Assembly: GCA_037783545.1 (NCBI GenBank)
Contig: JBBELK010000620.1
Coordinates: forward strand, 310,001 to 374,000
Reading direction: 5' to 3'
DNA length: 64,000 bases
Origin: Henricia sp. BOLD:AAB3569
Lineage: Eukaryota; Echinodermata; Asteroidea; Spinulosida; Echinasteridae
The notes beneath the pieces are model-generated. The model was not told the origin of the DNA, made no database searches, and worked only from the letters and a program-made list of their open reading frames with translations. The position numbers and the translations under genes are program-made. Positions 35,462 through 47,700 of this stretch are shown here, in pieces; within the stretch, counting starts at the first letter, position 1; every line of letters begins with the position of its first letter.

Positions 35462-36602
35462 GTTTCTTATTGTACATTTGTATGTTGAATTCTGTTTTTA
35501 CTAACGAATCTCAAAAATAAGTCATTGGACTTTGTGCATTACCTTGCCCATTCTGGGTAAAGCATTATGCCTTGAGCAAATGGCAGATGTGTTGCTTCTG
35601 ATGTACACTGGTCCAGTGTATATAGAACAATAACTATATCGGGGTGCTCTAACGAAAGTACTGTATCTATACTTTATGGGGCAGGGGCAAATAGAGTACA
35701 CGTACTAAAGTGAATATGCCACTGTTGCCAAGATTACTGGGTCAACTCCAAAACCAGTTAACTGTTTTCCTACAGTTTACATGTACTATTGAATGTTTAA
35801 CCCTGGCAATTTACGTCGCACTTTAGTAATCTGTGGCCAGTTCCATTGTTCTCAAGAATTGATCCCACACGGACAAATGTTAGGTTGTATGTTTGCTTTT
35901 GGCGCGAAAGTTTGGCTGAATATGCATGTACAGTGACTGATAGTGATCCATTGTAAAACATCTGTATTTAGAGCCTCTTTTTGAAGGCAAGGAGCAGTTT
36001 CAGATGCTTAGTCATTGTATTATGGCAGTCACACGTCTTTTCATTTGCAAATTTTATCGCAAAAGAAGGCACTAGGACCCTTGTTTTGGATAACTTTCGA
36101 TAACACTTGTAACCAGGATGGGCACTGGTTACATTTTAGGCCGTCCCGGTTACAAGGGTATATTGGAAGTTTTTAAAAAGCATGTCAATATTTGTAACCT
36201 TTTTGGGCCAACAAACTTATTTTGAGACCAGACAAAGGCATTTCCTTGAAAATATGGTATGTGTTACCAAAATGCCCCCTTTACTGTAGAAAGACTCAAG
36301 TACATGTGAAGAAAAACAACTGACAAAGGAGGCAAATTTGACCCAATTTGATGAATGAATTTAAAGTTTAATAACACAAACACTGTACATTGTAATTCTA
36401 ATTACAAACAATTAGAAAAGTCCCCACTCCTTACAACATATGCAGCACAGTATGTGATAGAGAGTAAAACCCCCTTTCCATTGTTCCCCCATTAAGTCTC
36501 AAATATCCATGGAATTTTAAAGAATTCCTTCAGGTTTTAGAGGGTTGTGCGTTAACAAAAGAAGTGTGTATAGGGCAGTCCTTCTGTCGCATATCATGCT
36601 GG

Positions 36603-37253
36603 GTATAGACCGTATCGAATGGCTGAGGCTATAAGCCAGGCACTCCGTGCTTTCCCATCACAGCCCGCTTACGAACCCGTCATAGTTATGGAAGGAATGT
36701 ACCCAATAGGCCGTATTCCTGAACGTGGAGGGCGCTGTCAAGTGGTCCGCGCCTGGTCCGCGCCCATCGTGCGTTATGTTCGAACACAAAACGCGCTACG
36801 CGCACACGCCTTCCAAACGTTTATTTTGAATGGAAATCTGTGCGCGCGACACAGGTCTGCGCGCTCTGCGTACGCGACTTTTCCCCACGTACGTATGCAC
36901 GTATACCCCCACTTTTCTACTGTCGTCTATGGACATTTTCCCCCAAATCACCTTGTTCGAGCGCCCTCCCGCGTTCAGGAATACGGTCTATTGATGTACA
37001 TCGTGTACGTGCAGGTGCATACACATCCACATTCAGGCCCTTGCAGCTGTGAACTGTGCGATCCGCATTCGGGTCATGCATGGAGTGCCTGGCTTATAGC
37101 CTCTCCAGTATCGAATAGCCACCATCTTATGGGGCAGTTTCTTTGTTCCATGAGGATATGCATGGTTGCACATATTGTCCTTACATTGTTGAACAGTTTA
37201 AGTAACAAAAGGTGCCCCACAAAATGGCAGCTATTCGATACGGTCTATACCTA
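36603..37253. mobile_element. TATAGACC-type MITE with nested MITE inside
   Basis: The outer ends GGTATAGACCGTATCGAAT and ATTCGATACGGTCTATACC are inverted. An inner element at about 36706-36992 has ends ATAGGCCGTATTCCTGAACG and CGTTCAGGAATACGGTCTAT. Further inverted words (GAGGCTATAAGCCAGGCACT and its complement near 37085) lie between the two layers. Confidence 0.75.
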
Positions 37254-37261
37254 ACAAGTTT

Positions 37262-38107
37262 CAGTGGAACCTCGTATATAAGACGTCCTTAAGACTTAGC
37301 AGATTACCTTGTTATAGACCTTTATCACAGTGCGTCCATCTTTGTCTTGTTCCCCATAGTACGTGTCGGGTTCAATCAGTGCGTCTGCGCCACCGCGCGA
37401 TAGCGCGTGTAATCTCCCATTGAGAATCCCTGTCCACGCTGCGCACTCTCTTGATCGCGCAACGCCTGTGCCATTGTGATGCACACAAACAATTTCAAAA
37501 CGGTACCAAACTTTTTTTGTTGCAAGCCTCGCTTTGATTATGTTCATTTTAATAAAAGGAAAAAGGAAGATGGCCGCACCGTGATAAAGGTCTATAACAG
37601 GAATGAGAACAAAAGATTGGGACGTAAAGTTTTTCCTGTAAGAATATTGCAGTTGAACCTCCATAATAAGAGCACTGTTAATACAACATTCTGCTTCTAA
37701 CAAGGAAAATATCAGGTTGCAATAGACAGCCGAAGTGTGACGTGGTTGCCATGGTAATTGGCTCATCATGCCCATCGGGAAAAAGTACCATTGCAAAAGC
37801 ACAGGGACACAGTTTAGAGCCATTGCCTAGGCAACTAACAAAAGATGACGTATTCACTTCGGCAGTCTATTCCTTGTTCTTTATCGTTTCATCTCTGATA
37901 ATACAAGGTCTTATTACGGAGACTGTATAGACCTTTATCACGGTGCAGCCATCTTCCCTTTTCCCCTATTAAAATGAACGTAACCAAAGCGAGGCACACG
38001 CACTGATCATGCCCGACACGTACACGTACTATGCAGTGGGGAACAAGACAAAGATGGATGCACCGTGATGAAGGTCTATTAAGAATGCTCTTACCGAGGT
38101 TCGACTG
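37262..38107. mobile_element. Tigger/pogo-like TIR element carrying three nested MITEs
   Basis: The left end CAGTGGAACCTCGTATATAA and the right end CTTACCGAGGTTCGACTG are inverted. Inside are a TAGACC-type MITE at 37312-37597 (TATAGACCTTTATCAC ends), a TAGAC-type MITE at 37720-37875 (copy 3 of 3) and a second TAGACC-type MITE at 37928-38081. Naming the superfamily from the TIR alone is tentative. Confidence 0.6.
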
Positions 38108-38371
38108 TATCGTGTTATATTTTGATCAAACATGTTAGTTTAAATTCTACCATTGGCATTTCCTTTCATGGTACTTTCCTCCCTCCAAATATAAAGTTAA
38201 TGGCTAGCTTAAAGACAAGAAAAAAAAATGTACTGGGAAACCTGGCCTCAGATTTCTGCAAAGTACACAAACATTTGTAATATGAGATTTAAACAAAGAT
38301 AGTACAAAGTTGTAAAGACTTTGTACATAAATCGTAGAAACACTTGGCCATCATGAAAATAATGTTACCAT

Positions 38372-38377
38372 TTTATT
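38372..38377 (-). terminator. Possible polyadenylation signal of RBM22
   Basis: AATAAA on the minus strand lies about 350 bp after the RBM22 stop codon, just outside the TTAA element at 38380. The MITE would therefore be in the RBM22 3' UTR. I saw no clear GT-rich element after it. Confidence 0.4.
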
Positions 38378-38379
38378 CT

Positions 38380-38702
38380 TAAAGGAGCGTAACCAGATCC
38401 AATTTTTGACACCACATTTTTCCCATGGGTGTTGAGATTTTGATACCATATTATGTGTCATTTTTTTCTCATTACCATTCTAAAATATCGCGTAAAAAAA
38501 ACATTGAAATTTAGTAAACTAATTTATCCGTTCCATAAGGCAGTGCAGTGATTATACCAACCTTTTTGCTTCCACATCCAATTTGGGGATTGCAAATTTC
38601 CTGTTTTCTTCCCATGGATTGTATTTTGGGGAGGTATTTTATGATAATTGTTAGGTTAGAACGAAATCCATTTTCTGGAAAAATCTGGTCACGCTCCTAA
38701 TC
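38380..38702. mobile_element. TTAA element, AGGAGCGTG family, copy 2
   Basis: The ends TTAAAGGAGCGTAACCAGAT and AATCTGGTCACGCTCCTAAT are inverted. The inside contains CTGTTTTCTTCCCATGGA, the reverse complement of the word in the copy at 30638-30930. Confidence 0.75.
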
Positions 38703-38727
38703 CATGTATGGGATTTTGTTTGGGTGT

Positions 38728-41700
38728 CTACTCTTGAGCTGTTCCAGTGCCCATCCGCTGTGGGTCCTGTGAAGGGTAGTGCACAGCTTGCCCTGGGGGA
38801 CGTATCCCTGGGGGAGGGGGTCTCATCCCAGGGGGTGGGGGACGCACCCCTGGGGGTGGGGGCCTGGCTCCAGGGAAGAATGGGGGCGGTCCACGGAAGC
38901 CTGGGGGTGGTGGAAAGGGTGGAGGGAACCCAAATGCTGCAAAAGGATAGAAAAAATGTAATTTGTTAAAAATAATGTTCTTTTTTTACGCCAAAAATGT
39001 ACGTAAAAAAAGTTACATAAATGTTCTGCAACATGTGTGGCAGACCCAAGGTCACAAACCTGGACAATTGGTGCAGATGAAATTTATAATGCTTCACATG
39101 AACGGTGTGAAATTTCGCTGCTCTGTGATGGCAATTTGCAAAATATGGGCAGTTGCAAAAATGTGCATTTAATTTTGGGTTGAGTACATTTTATTATTAA
39201 AGACAACAATTCCCAAGATTCTGACATTCCTTTTGGCATGATCTTACCTCCAGGGGGCGGAGGCTGCGGACGGTGCATGTGGGGTGGGGGAGGCCCCCGT
39301 GGCATCCGTTCTGGGGGTCCTTGTGGGGGTCCGCTCATATGTCCCCTTGGGGGTCCCATGTGGCCTGGTGGCCCTCCAGGTAACGGGGGCAACTGGGCAT
39401 CGTCTTGGTCCAAGTTGAAGAAGTTGTTGGGTTGTGAACCGTCGACTTGCATTGGGGGCAGTGGTAAAGCTGTAATGAGCACAGATATTGAACATATTTA
39501 ACGGCCTCTGTGTAACATTCATGTTGGTAATTTTGTGTGCAACGGGGCGGTGTTATAGTAAGAGTTTTCACAAGTCAAACTACATGGATTGACAGGTGGT
39601 ATACATGATTGGTAAACTGTTAAAAAACAGCGTGATTTCCACTGGTAATTGAAAGCCTATGTCGAGAAAACTACCTTGTAGAAATTTCAGCCACATAGAT
39701 CCAGTAATACTTCAGAAAAATCCATGCACGGTTTTTGTGCATGAATGAATGGCTCCAAAAATTGCCTACAAGCGATCTTTGGAGATTCAAATAGTTTTGT
39801 CATTTTTCTCATCTTCAGCCGGAATAATTTCACAGGATGATTACTACCATTATCATCTTGATAACAAGTAAGCATTTAGATAATAATTCATACATTTTTT
39901 TTGGAGGGTAATTACCAAATATGTAGACTACCTTTAATATTTTAATTGACTTGTAACAATAGTATTCTTTGTACAAGACACGAATGAGGTACTACAGGGG
40001 AAAAAAGTCATGCAAATTTGAGTTACTGTAGGTTGTGCATAACTTGCACAACCTTTGAAATTGGCATTGCTTTTGTGTAATTGTCTCAAGATTGTTGTTT
40101 AAGTGGACTTGCGCAATTGCGTAAGGTTTCATGAAATTGACTGCTGTAGCTGTAAATGCTTTCTCGTACATGTATATACTTTATCACCGATGTTTTCCAG
40201 TTGCTAAGAACATCTTAACCCTCCAAAATACTCTAGTCATGACAAGTTTTTGGCAACCCTGGAAAACCTGGGCCTCAAGCCAAGCCCCATTTATTTGCAT
40301 ATCCTGCATAATAAAATAAATCATCCTACCTCTGGCCCAGTGACACAATGTAAACAACAGCTGTTTGCAACTAATGCCCTGACAGAGAAATAGCCCCAGG
40401 GTACAATGCTTCCGGAGTCTCCCCTTTGAGTCTACGTGCAATTTTATGTGCGGTACATGTCTCTCCCCGCCTAATTGTAACCTAATCTACTGCACCCCCT
40501 GACCCTAAACTTGACCCAGTCCTTACCCCCTGGGAGTCCAGGTACCGGTTCATACTGTGGCTCTCTCCCATCATCGGTGTTTTTGATAGCGGCACCTTGC
40601 TGACCCTGCGATTTGCCCCATTTGACATTTAACCTTCGACCTTTCAGAATGAGTTTCTGGAAGGATTTCTCTGCGGCCTGCTCGGTGGCTGCTCGCGTTG
40701 TGAATGTCACAAAGGCACACTGCTGTTTCTGTACGACGTTGATGGTACGAATCTCTCCAAATTGATAAAAGTGATTCCTAGAAGAAAGAGATAGAGATTA
40801 GAAATTACATTCCTCCGCAAATTTTAACAGTTTTAAATTTGGTAGAAATACTAGGTTTAAAGGCAGTATACATGATTGGTATCTCAAATCAGAAATGTTC
40901 ACAGATTTACGCCTAACTTACACAATATAAACATGATGACTGTAGGAAACCTTTGTTTTGTCTGAAGTGCTATAGTCTTTGAGAAATTAGTAAAACAATT
41001 AGTTTTCGTCTCATGAGACGAAAATTAAATTTGCCCCAAAACCAAGCGCCATTTCGCCCCATAACCACTTCGCCCAAGTGCTATTTCGCCCCAAATCACT
41101 TCGTCGAAACACTACATCGCCCAAATGCCACTTCGCCCCAAAACCACTCCGTGCACAAGCCGTGGTTCAGGGCGAAGTGGTTTTTGGGCGAAATGACTGC
41201 AAACCTTTTTAGGTGATCGGGCCAACAGCCCGATCACCTATTACTCTCGTACGATTTCTTTGTCTTTATTTTTTTTTTTTTTTTCTTTTTCTTCTTCCAC
41301 TCAAACGTTTCCAGAGCTTTTCTTCAAAACGGTTCAAGCTATCAATTTGAAACTTGGTAGGAACATTAACCCCAATGTGAAGGTGTGCATACAAGTGTGA
41401 CGTCACTGTGACGTCATCGGGTATCAAATTACAACCCAAAATATGCATGTTTTAAAATGCTTCCGTCTGGAAAACCACGTGACCCATGATCTTCGTATTT
41501 GACAGGCTTATATATCAGATCATTGCCTACAATTTTCTTCGTGTGGGCATTTTCATCTGACCCTTCCTTCTGGGGTCAATCTGAGGTCAAAGTTCAACGA
41601 AAACGAAAATCTCAATTTTTGCACTTATTGAGCAACAATGCCCATCAAACCAAGCTGAATCTTTAAGAAACTAAGTACAGGCATAGGTCCTATAGCAGAC

Positions 41701-44700
41701 TTTCACCAGCGTGTTTAATATTATGATGGCATCAAGCGTGACTTCATCGTGACGTCATCAAGTATCAAATTACACAACCCAAAAAACCAAAATATGCATA
41801 TTTTAAAATGCTTCCGTCTCGAAAACCACGTGACCCAGGATCTTCGTATTTGGCAGGTTTATAGATGACATTCTGTTCTACAATTGTCTTTGTGTGGGCA
41901 TTGTCATCTGACCCTTCCTTCTGGGGTCAATTGGAGGTCAAAGTTCAACGAAAACGGAAATCTCAGTTTTTACACTTACCAGTAACAATGCCCATCAAAC
42001 CAAGCTGAATCGTTAGTAAATTAGATACAGACATAGGCCCTACGGCAGACTTTCACCAGCATGTATAGTATCATGATGGCATCAAGTGTGACGTAATCAT
42101 GACGTCATCAGGTGTCAAATTACAAAAATTCAAAGGTTATTATTTTCAAAATTCATATCTCAAGAACCGTAATAGATACTTGAACAATTCTTTCACAACA
42201 TGATAAGTCTAAATAAACTGAACAAATCATACGGTGTCATGACCCCTGTGTGACGCCTACTTCCGGTCCAAACCGGAAGTTGTTCGAAAATGTGCAATTT
42301 TTTAGCATTTTGAATGCAAATAGATTCAAAGTGGTAGTGAATTTGACCATATTTCTACGGAACGAAATGTTTCCACACATGTGGACCTTTTGACTATACC
42401 ATTGGTGACGTCATTACATGGACGGTAGTAACGTAATGTGGTGTCAAATTACGCAAATTTGGAGCTGAGATGTTTTAAAAGGCTGTATCTTGAAAACTAC
42501 AACAGATATTGGTATGATTCCTTCGCCACATTTAAGAACTTGATGTTCAACATATTGTTCAACAATTTGTGCACAAAATTGTGACGTCATGATGTCGTCA
42601 CAGGTGTCACATTACAAGATTTCAAAGGTTATTATTTCAACAATTCATATCTCAAAACGGTGCAAGCTATCAACCCCCCAGCTATGGCGGATATGCAGGG
42701 AGGAGATATTAGTTACCGGATTAGTGTATACAGCAGCCGATTTCACGAAACTTTACGCAATTGCGCAAGTCCACTTACGCCATAAGTTATTGCGCAAGTA
42801 ATGGCGTAAGTGGACTTGCGCAATTGCGTAAAGTTTCGTGAAATCGGCTGCTGAACTTCCATTTTTGCCATTCCACAGGTGATAACAACGTCTGAAATTC
42901 ATCACAAAATGTTCATTTAACCCGATCACCTGGCGTTTGTAACAACAAACGTCATACCTCTAGTTTTTTTACTGTTTTCTTAAAAGTTAGACGAAGTACG
43001 GAGCTGGTTTTTGCTCAGGTTGGTTTTAATCATGCATATATCTATAATCACACGGGGATAAAACTATTTGTAACAGTGTACCAATCATGTATACTATCTT
43101 TAAAGGCTTAATTCTGACTAGCACCCCTCATCAAAGATAGTTTTCCATTTAGGGATGACACCAACATAGGGCTGAAAAATTGAGTTGAGTGATGATAAAA
43201 CTAGGTGAAAAGAAATCGAGAATTTATTTCTCAAAAAGATAAGGTATAAAAATGTCAAATTAGTTTCCAATTCAGAAACAATTCTGAATGATCTAGGTGT
43301 GTATAGTACAATTTTGTTTATAATAAAAGGCCATTGAGAACTTGCAGATTTACCTTATTATAACAGGAACCTTGTATTATCAGGAATGAAAACGAAGAAC
43401 TAGGAATTAGGACCCGACGTTTTTTTGTTATAAGCAAAATGTATATAACAGGAACCTTGTATTATCAGGAATGAAAACGAAGAACTATGAATTAGGACCC
43501 AACGTTTTTTTGTTATAAGCAAAATGTATATAACAGGAACCTTGTATTATCAGGAATGAAAACGAAGAACTATGAATTAGGACCCAACGTTTTTTTGTTA
43601 TAAGCAAAATGTATATAACAGGAACCTTGTATTATCAGGAATGAAAACGAAGAACTATGAATTAGGACCCAACGTTTTTTTGTTATAAGCAAAATGTATA
43701 TAACAGGAACCTTGTATTATCAGGAATGAAAACGAAGAACTATGAATTAGGACCCAACGTTTTTTTGTTATAAGCAAAATGTATAACAGGAACCTTGTAT
43801 TATCAGGAATGAAAACGAAGAACTATGAATTAGGACCCAACGTTTTTTTGTTATAAGCAAAATGTATATAACAGGAACCTTGTATTATCAGGAATGAAAA
43901 CGAAGAACTATGAATTAGGACCCAACGTTTTTTTGTTATAAGCAAAATGTATATAACAGGAACCTTGTATTATCAGGAATGAAAACGAAGAACTATGAAT
44001 TAGGACCCAACGTTTTTTTGTTATAAGCAAAATGTATTTAACAGGAACCTTGTATTATCAGGAATGAAAACGAAGAACTATGAATTAGGACCCAACGTTT
44101 TTTTGTTATAAGCAAAATGTATAACAGGAACCTTGTATTATCAGGAATGAAAACGAAGAACTATGAATTAGGACCTGATGTTTTTTTGTTATAAGCAAAA
44201 TGTATAACAGGAACCTTGTATTATCAGGAATGAAAACGAAGAACTATGAATTAGGACCTGACGTTTTTTTGTTATAAGCAAAATGTATATAACAGGAACC
44301 TTGTATTATCAGGAATGAAAACGAAGAACTATGAATTAGGACCCAACGTTTTTTTGTTATAAGCAAAATGTATATAACAGGAACCTTGTATTATCAGGAA
44401 TGAAAACGAAGAACTATGAATTAGGACCTGATGTTTTTTTGTTATAAGCAAAATGTATAACAGGAACCTTGTATTATCAGGAATGAAAACGAAGAACTAG
44501 GAATTAGGACCTGACGTTTTTTTGTTATAAGCAAAATGTATAACAGGAACCTTGTATTATCAGGAATGAAAACGAAGAACTAGGAATTAGGACCTGACTT
44601 TTTGTTATAAGCAAAATGTATTAACATTAACAAAGCTTTTATCAAGGTTCAACTGTATTTGTCCAAGCATAATGATCTTCAACATTTAAATCTGCTACCC

Positions 44701-47700
44701 TCTCGAGTAGTCGATTTTCGTTTATATCTTGCTTAATCTCCTTGTGCCACCCACTGCAGGTACCGTGAAGATCCAAACTTAAACACACCTGAGGTTTTCT
44801 TCAGTGACTTTATCCCCGAGTCCGCCTACGTACAGCGTCGTGACCATTTTATCATCTGGCGGTTCTAACTTGGGCATGGCATCCGCTCGTCGCAACAGCT
44901 TGTCGGCGACTGGGTCGTTAGTACCATAGAAACGATCCTTGATGTTCTGATCGGCTAGTGGGTCATCGGGGTCCGTCGGCCTTTCATGTCTGTGGAATAA
45001 ATGCAGGTATTAAGTGTAAGTTGCTTTGGTAAGAGTTGAGAAGTTGATCAGAATTTTTAAAAGACATCATTTTTATCAAGCATTGGTAGGTGCAAATTTG
45101 ATGAAAAAACCCAAATTTTTGAGTCAGAAAAATTTAATAATTTTGTTTAGAAACAAAAGATTTTCAGCTTATCTCGTCTTTTGTACAAAAGGTCGGAAGC
45201 CATGATCAACTACTTTCCTTTGCTTTCTGTAAATAGCGCAGCTGCCAACTCTTACAGTTTTAGAGAACAATTTCTAAAAATGTCACTAATCTCTTGTCGC
45301 AATGAACCGTCCCATGTTGTCAATTGAAAATGTGGAAGATTTTTACTTGTGTCAGGAGTGTTTGCACATTTCACAAACGTAATCGCCAAACCTGATAAGA
45401 AGTCCCTGGGACCAGATTACCTTGTTATTAAAAACGGGAAATTTGTAATTATCAAAAATTTAAACAACGAAGAAAAGAAAAAAATTGGACCTTAAGCATT
45501 CCTTGTTATGAGCAGAATGTCTTAATAGCAAAAAAACCATGCATGGAGTTTTGAAGGTTTTCTGAAGCATTGATGCATCTATGTCGCAGAAATTTTTCTT
45601 TAGATAAGTTATGCTCTTATTCCAAGACCCATAAAAAGTTGATCTTGCACGTGATATATTGTGCCTTGAACAGCGTTGAATTCCACTCGCCTGTATGGGC
45701 ACTCCTCCCCTCTCCTGCATTCGCCTTTTACCCAGAATGAACAGATATGCGGCCGGTTGCGCTTGTAGTAGGGCGTGGTTCGGGCCAGTTTCATCAGGAG
45801 GTCGCTAGGTGCTATCGCTTTGCCCACAGGACCGGCTGCTTGCACACCATCAACATTAGCAATCTGTGTGGACATCGGGGAAGGAAACAATAATAAAAAC
45901 ATTTAGCGTGTTTCTATTGAAGATCAGGGCCCAATTTCCTAGAGCTGCTTAAGCGCTAGCTGAAAATGTGTGTTTACTGTAGCAGAAAAGTTGTAATAAC
46001 GTTAAGGCTATTTCACGGCCTCGGCGTGCTTAAGCATGCGCGCGCTTGTAAACCGCCATTGTTGCGTCACTAGCTTAAGCAAAATTTGGCTCTGCGGTTA
46101 AGGCAGGTTTTCAGTTGCTTACCGTTAACGATGTCTATGAAATAGCCCGATGCTCGGTTAACGGAAAATAGGCTGTTAAACAGCTCTATGAAATTGGGCC
46201 CTGGAATTTAACAGGTAAACCTATTTACTGATAAATAGAGGGTAATGCCAAGTTTCTGCTAAGCAGCTCTATCTGGAAAATAGCCGAGCTTGCTGGCCTT
46301 CCTCACGCTTCATGAATTTGCCGGGTAAAGGTCACATGAAGAGGTCATGCACGTGCATTGGATCAGTCATTGTGCGGTCACATGTTTCCTTTTTCTCTTT
46401 CGGTTTTCCTGTATGCGCACTCGGGCGGAACAGTGCGTGTTTCTATTGCCGCTTAATACCAGAGAAGGAAAATTGCCGGGGAAAATTTTTCCCGCCAATT
46501 ACCAGAAAATGAGACCCGTTTATACTGAACACATTTTCCGTCTTTTCCCGTGAACGGGTCTCAATAGAAACACGCTTATTGTGGTTTTACCTCTGTTAAA
46601 GTTATTATTTCCTACACAATACAGTGTATTGGCAACAAGCCAAATTTTGATAAATTGATAACTCAAAAACCCTATTCAACTCAAAAGTCAAAAATCAATT
46701 CCCTTCGAAAAGTACTCCATACATTGATGCCACCAATACAATTCAGGAAACGTATTTTGGTTTATGGCAAGATTGGTTAATAATTTGCCCAAGGCATGTC
46801 TTTACATGTGTATGGTTGCAAATTCATGTTTTTCCGGTAATTTTTAAATAATGTGTACACAATATTTGAATTCTGTGCCAATATGGTTTGGGGCAGTACA
46901 GTAACAAAACGTTCAATCAGTGACAAGACCATCTTGAAGTTCATACACGTACCTGTCTCTCAATGTTTTGTGAGTAGTACTCCTTGTTGACCTCCGACTT
47001 GGGCATTTCATCCTTAATGCTCAACGCTGCATCCCGCACTTGAATTGGAAGTCCTGTGCAAAATATAGATAATATACAAATGATGAATTTTTACGAGTCC
47101 TGAACAAGATTCTAACCAAAGACCTCCGACACAACGTGCAGATGGTTAGCCAAATCAGCTCTGAATTTTCTTTGAAGCCTTACTGGTGCGTGTGCCGTTG
47201 AGCAAGGCACTTTCCAACACATTGTTTCTCTCCACCCAGGGGTGAATGTGTACCCGAGACAGCAGTGAATGTTGATGCGTTTGATTAGCCATTGAGCCTG
47301 ATAGGCAGCTGGGGCTATATACTCCCCAAGGAGCTGAGAAGGAGTGATTTAATGGAGCCATATGATCGGGGGTAATAATATTGTAGGAGCCTTGAGTGGT
47401 TTTTTGTTTTGTTTAAGTGCACGATATTTGTCCATATTACATGTATTACCATATTATTACAAATAGGCAAAGTTAGGTGTAGAGCATCTGGTTGGCCTGT
47501 CAGAGGTCTTAGGTTCGAGTCCCAATGACAACCAAATGATTTCCACGTAAGATTTTGGTTAATTTTCATACCATACTCCAGGTCTAGCAGACACGTTTGA
47601 CAAACATTCTTTATCTTGCTGCAAGTCTGACACACTTCGGTCTTTTTGAATCGCATTCGAGCTCCGGGACACCACCGAAAAATGGTAAATGGCCGATCGC

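Larger units (their letters stand above)
34051..38727. other. Convergent intergenic region with MITE nest
   Basis: The 3' ends of the hnRNP gene (plus) and RBM22 (minus) face each other. The first kilobase or so is hnRNP 3' UTR, with two polyadenylation signals. From 36600 to 38110 there is a cluster of nested MITEs, then a TTAA element at 38380-38702. The 211-codon frame at 36619-37254 runs through these elements and is not credited as a gene. Confidence 0.6.
40856..43106. mobile_element. TTAA element with ~20-bp TIRs, split by a larger insertion
   Basis: The left TTAAAGGCAGTATACATGAT (40857 on) and right CATGTATACTATCTTTAA (to about 43102) are inverted copies with TTAA at each end. The outer 130-150 bp on each side look like a MITE; the 1.9 kb between them holds unrelated repeats. 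It lies in RBM22 intron 6. Confidence 0.65.

Noticed and set aside
36619..37254. 211-codon open frame on the plus strand
   Set aside because: It runs through nested palindromic MITEs and both arms of inverted repeats, with no domain and no splice logic.
43362..44626. CRISPR array
   Set aside because: The whole 85-bp unit is repeated with no variable spacers; this is eukaryotic intronic tandem repeat DNA.
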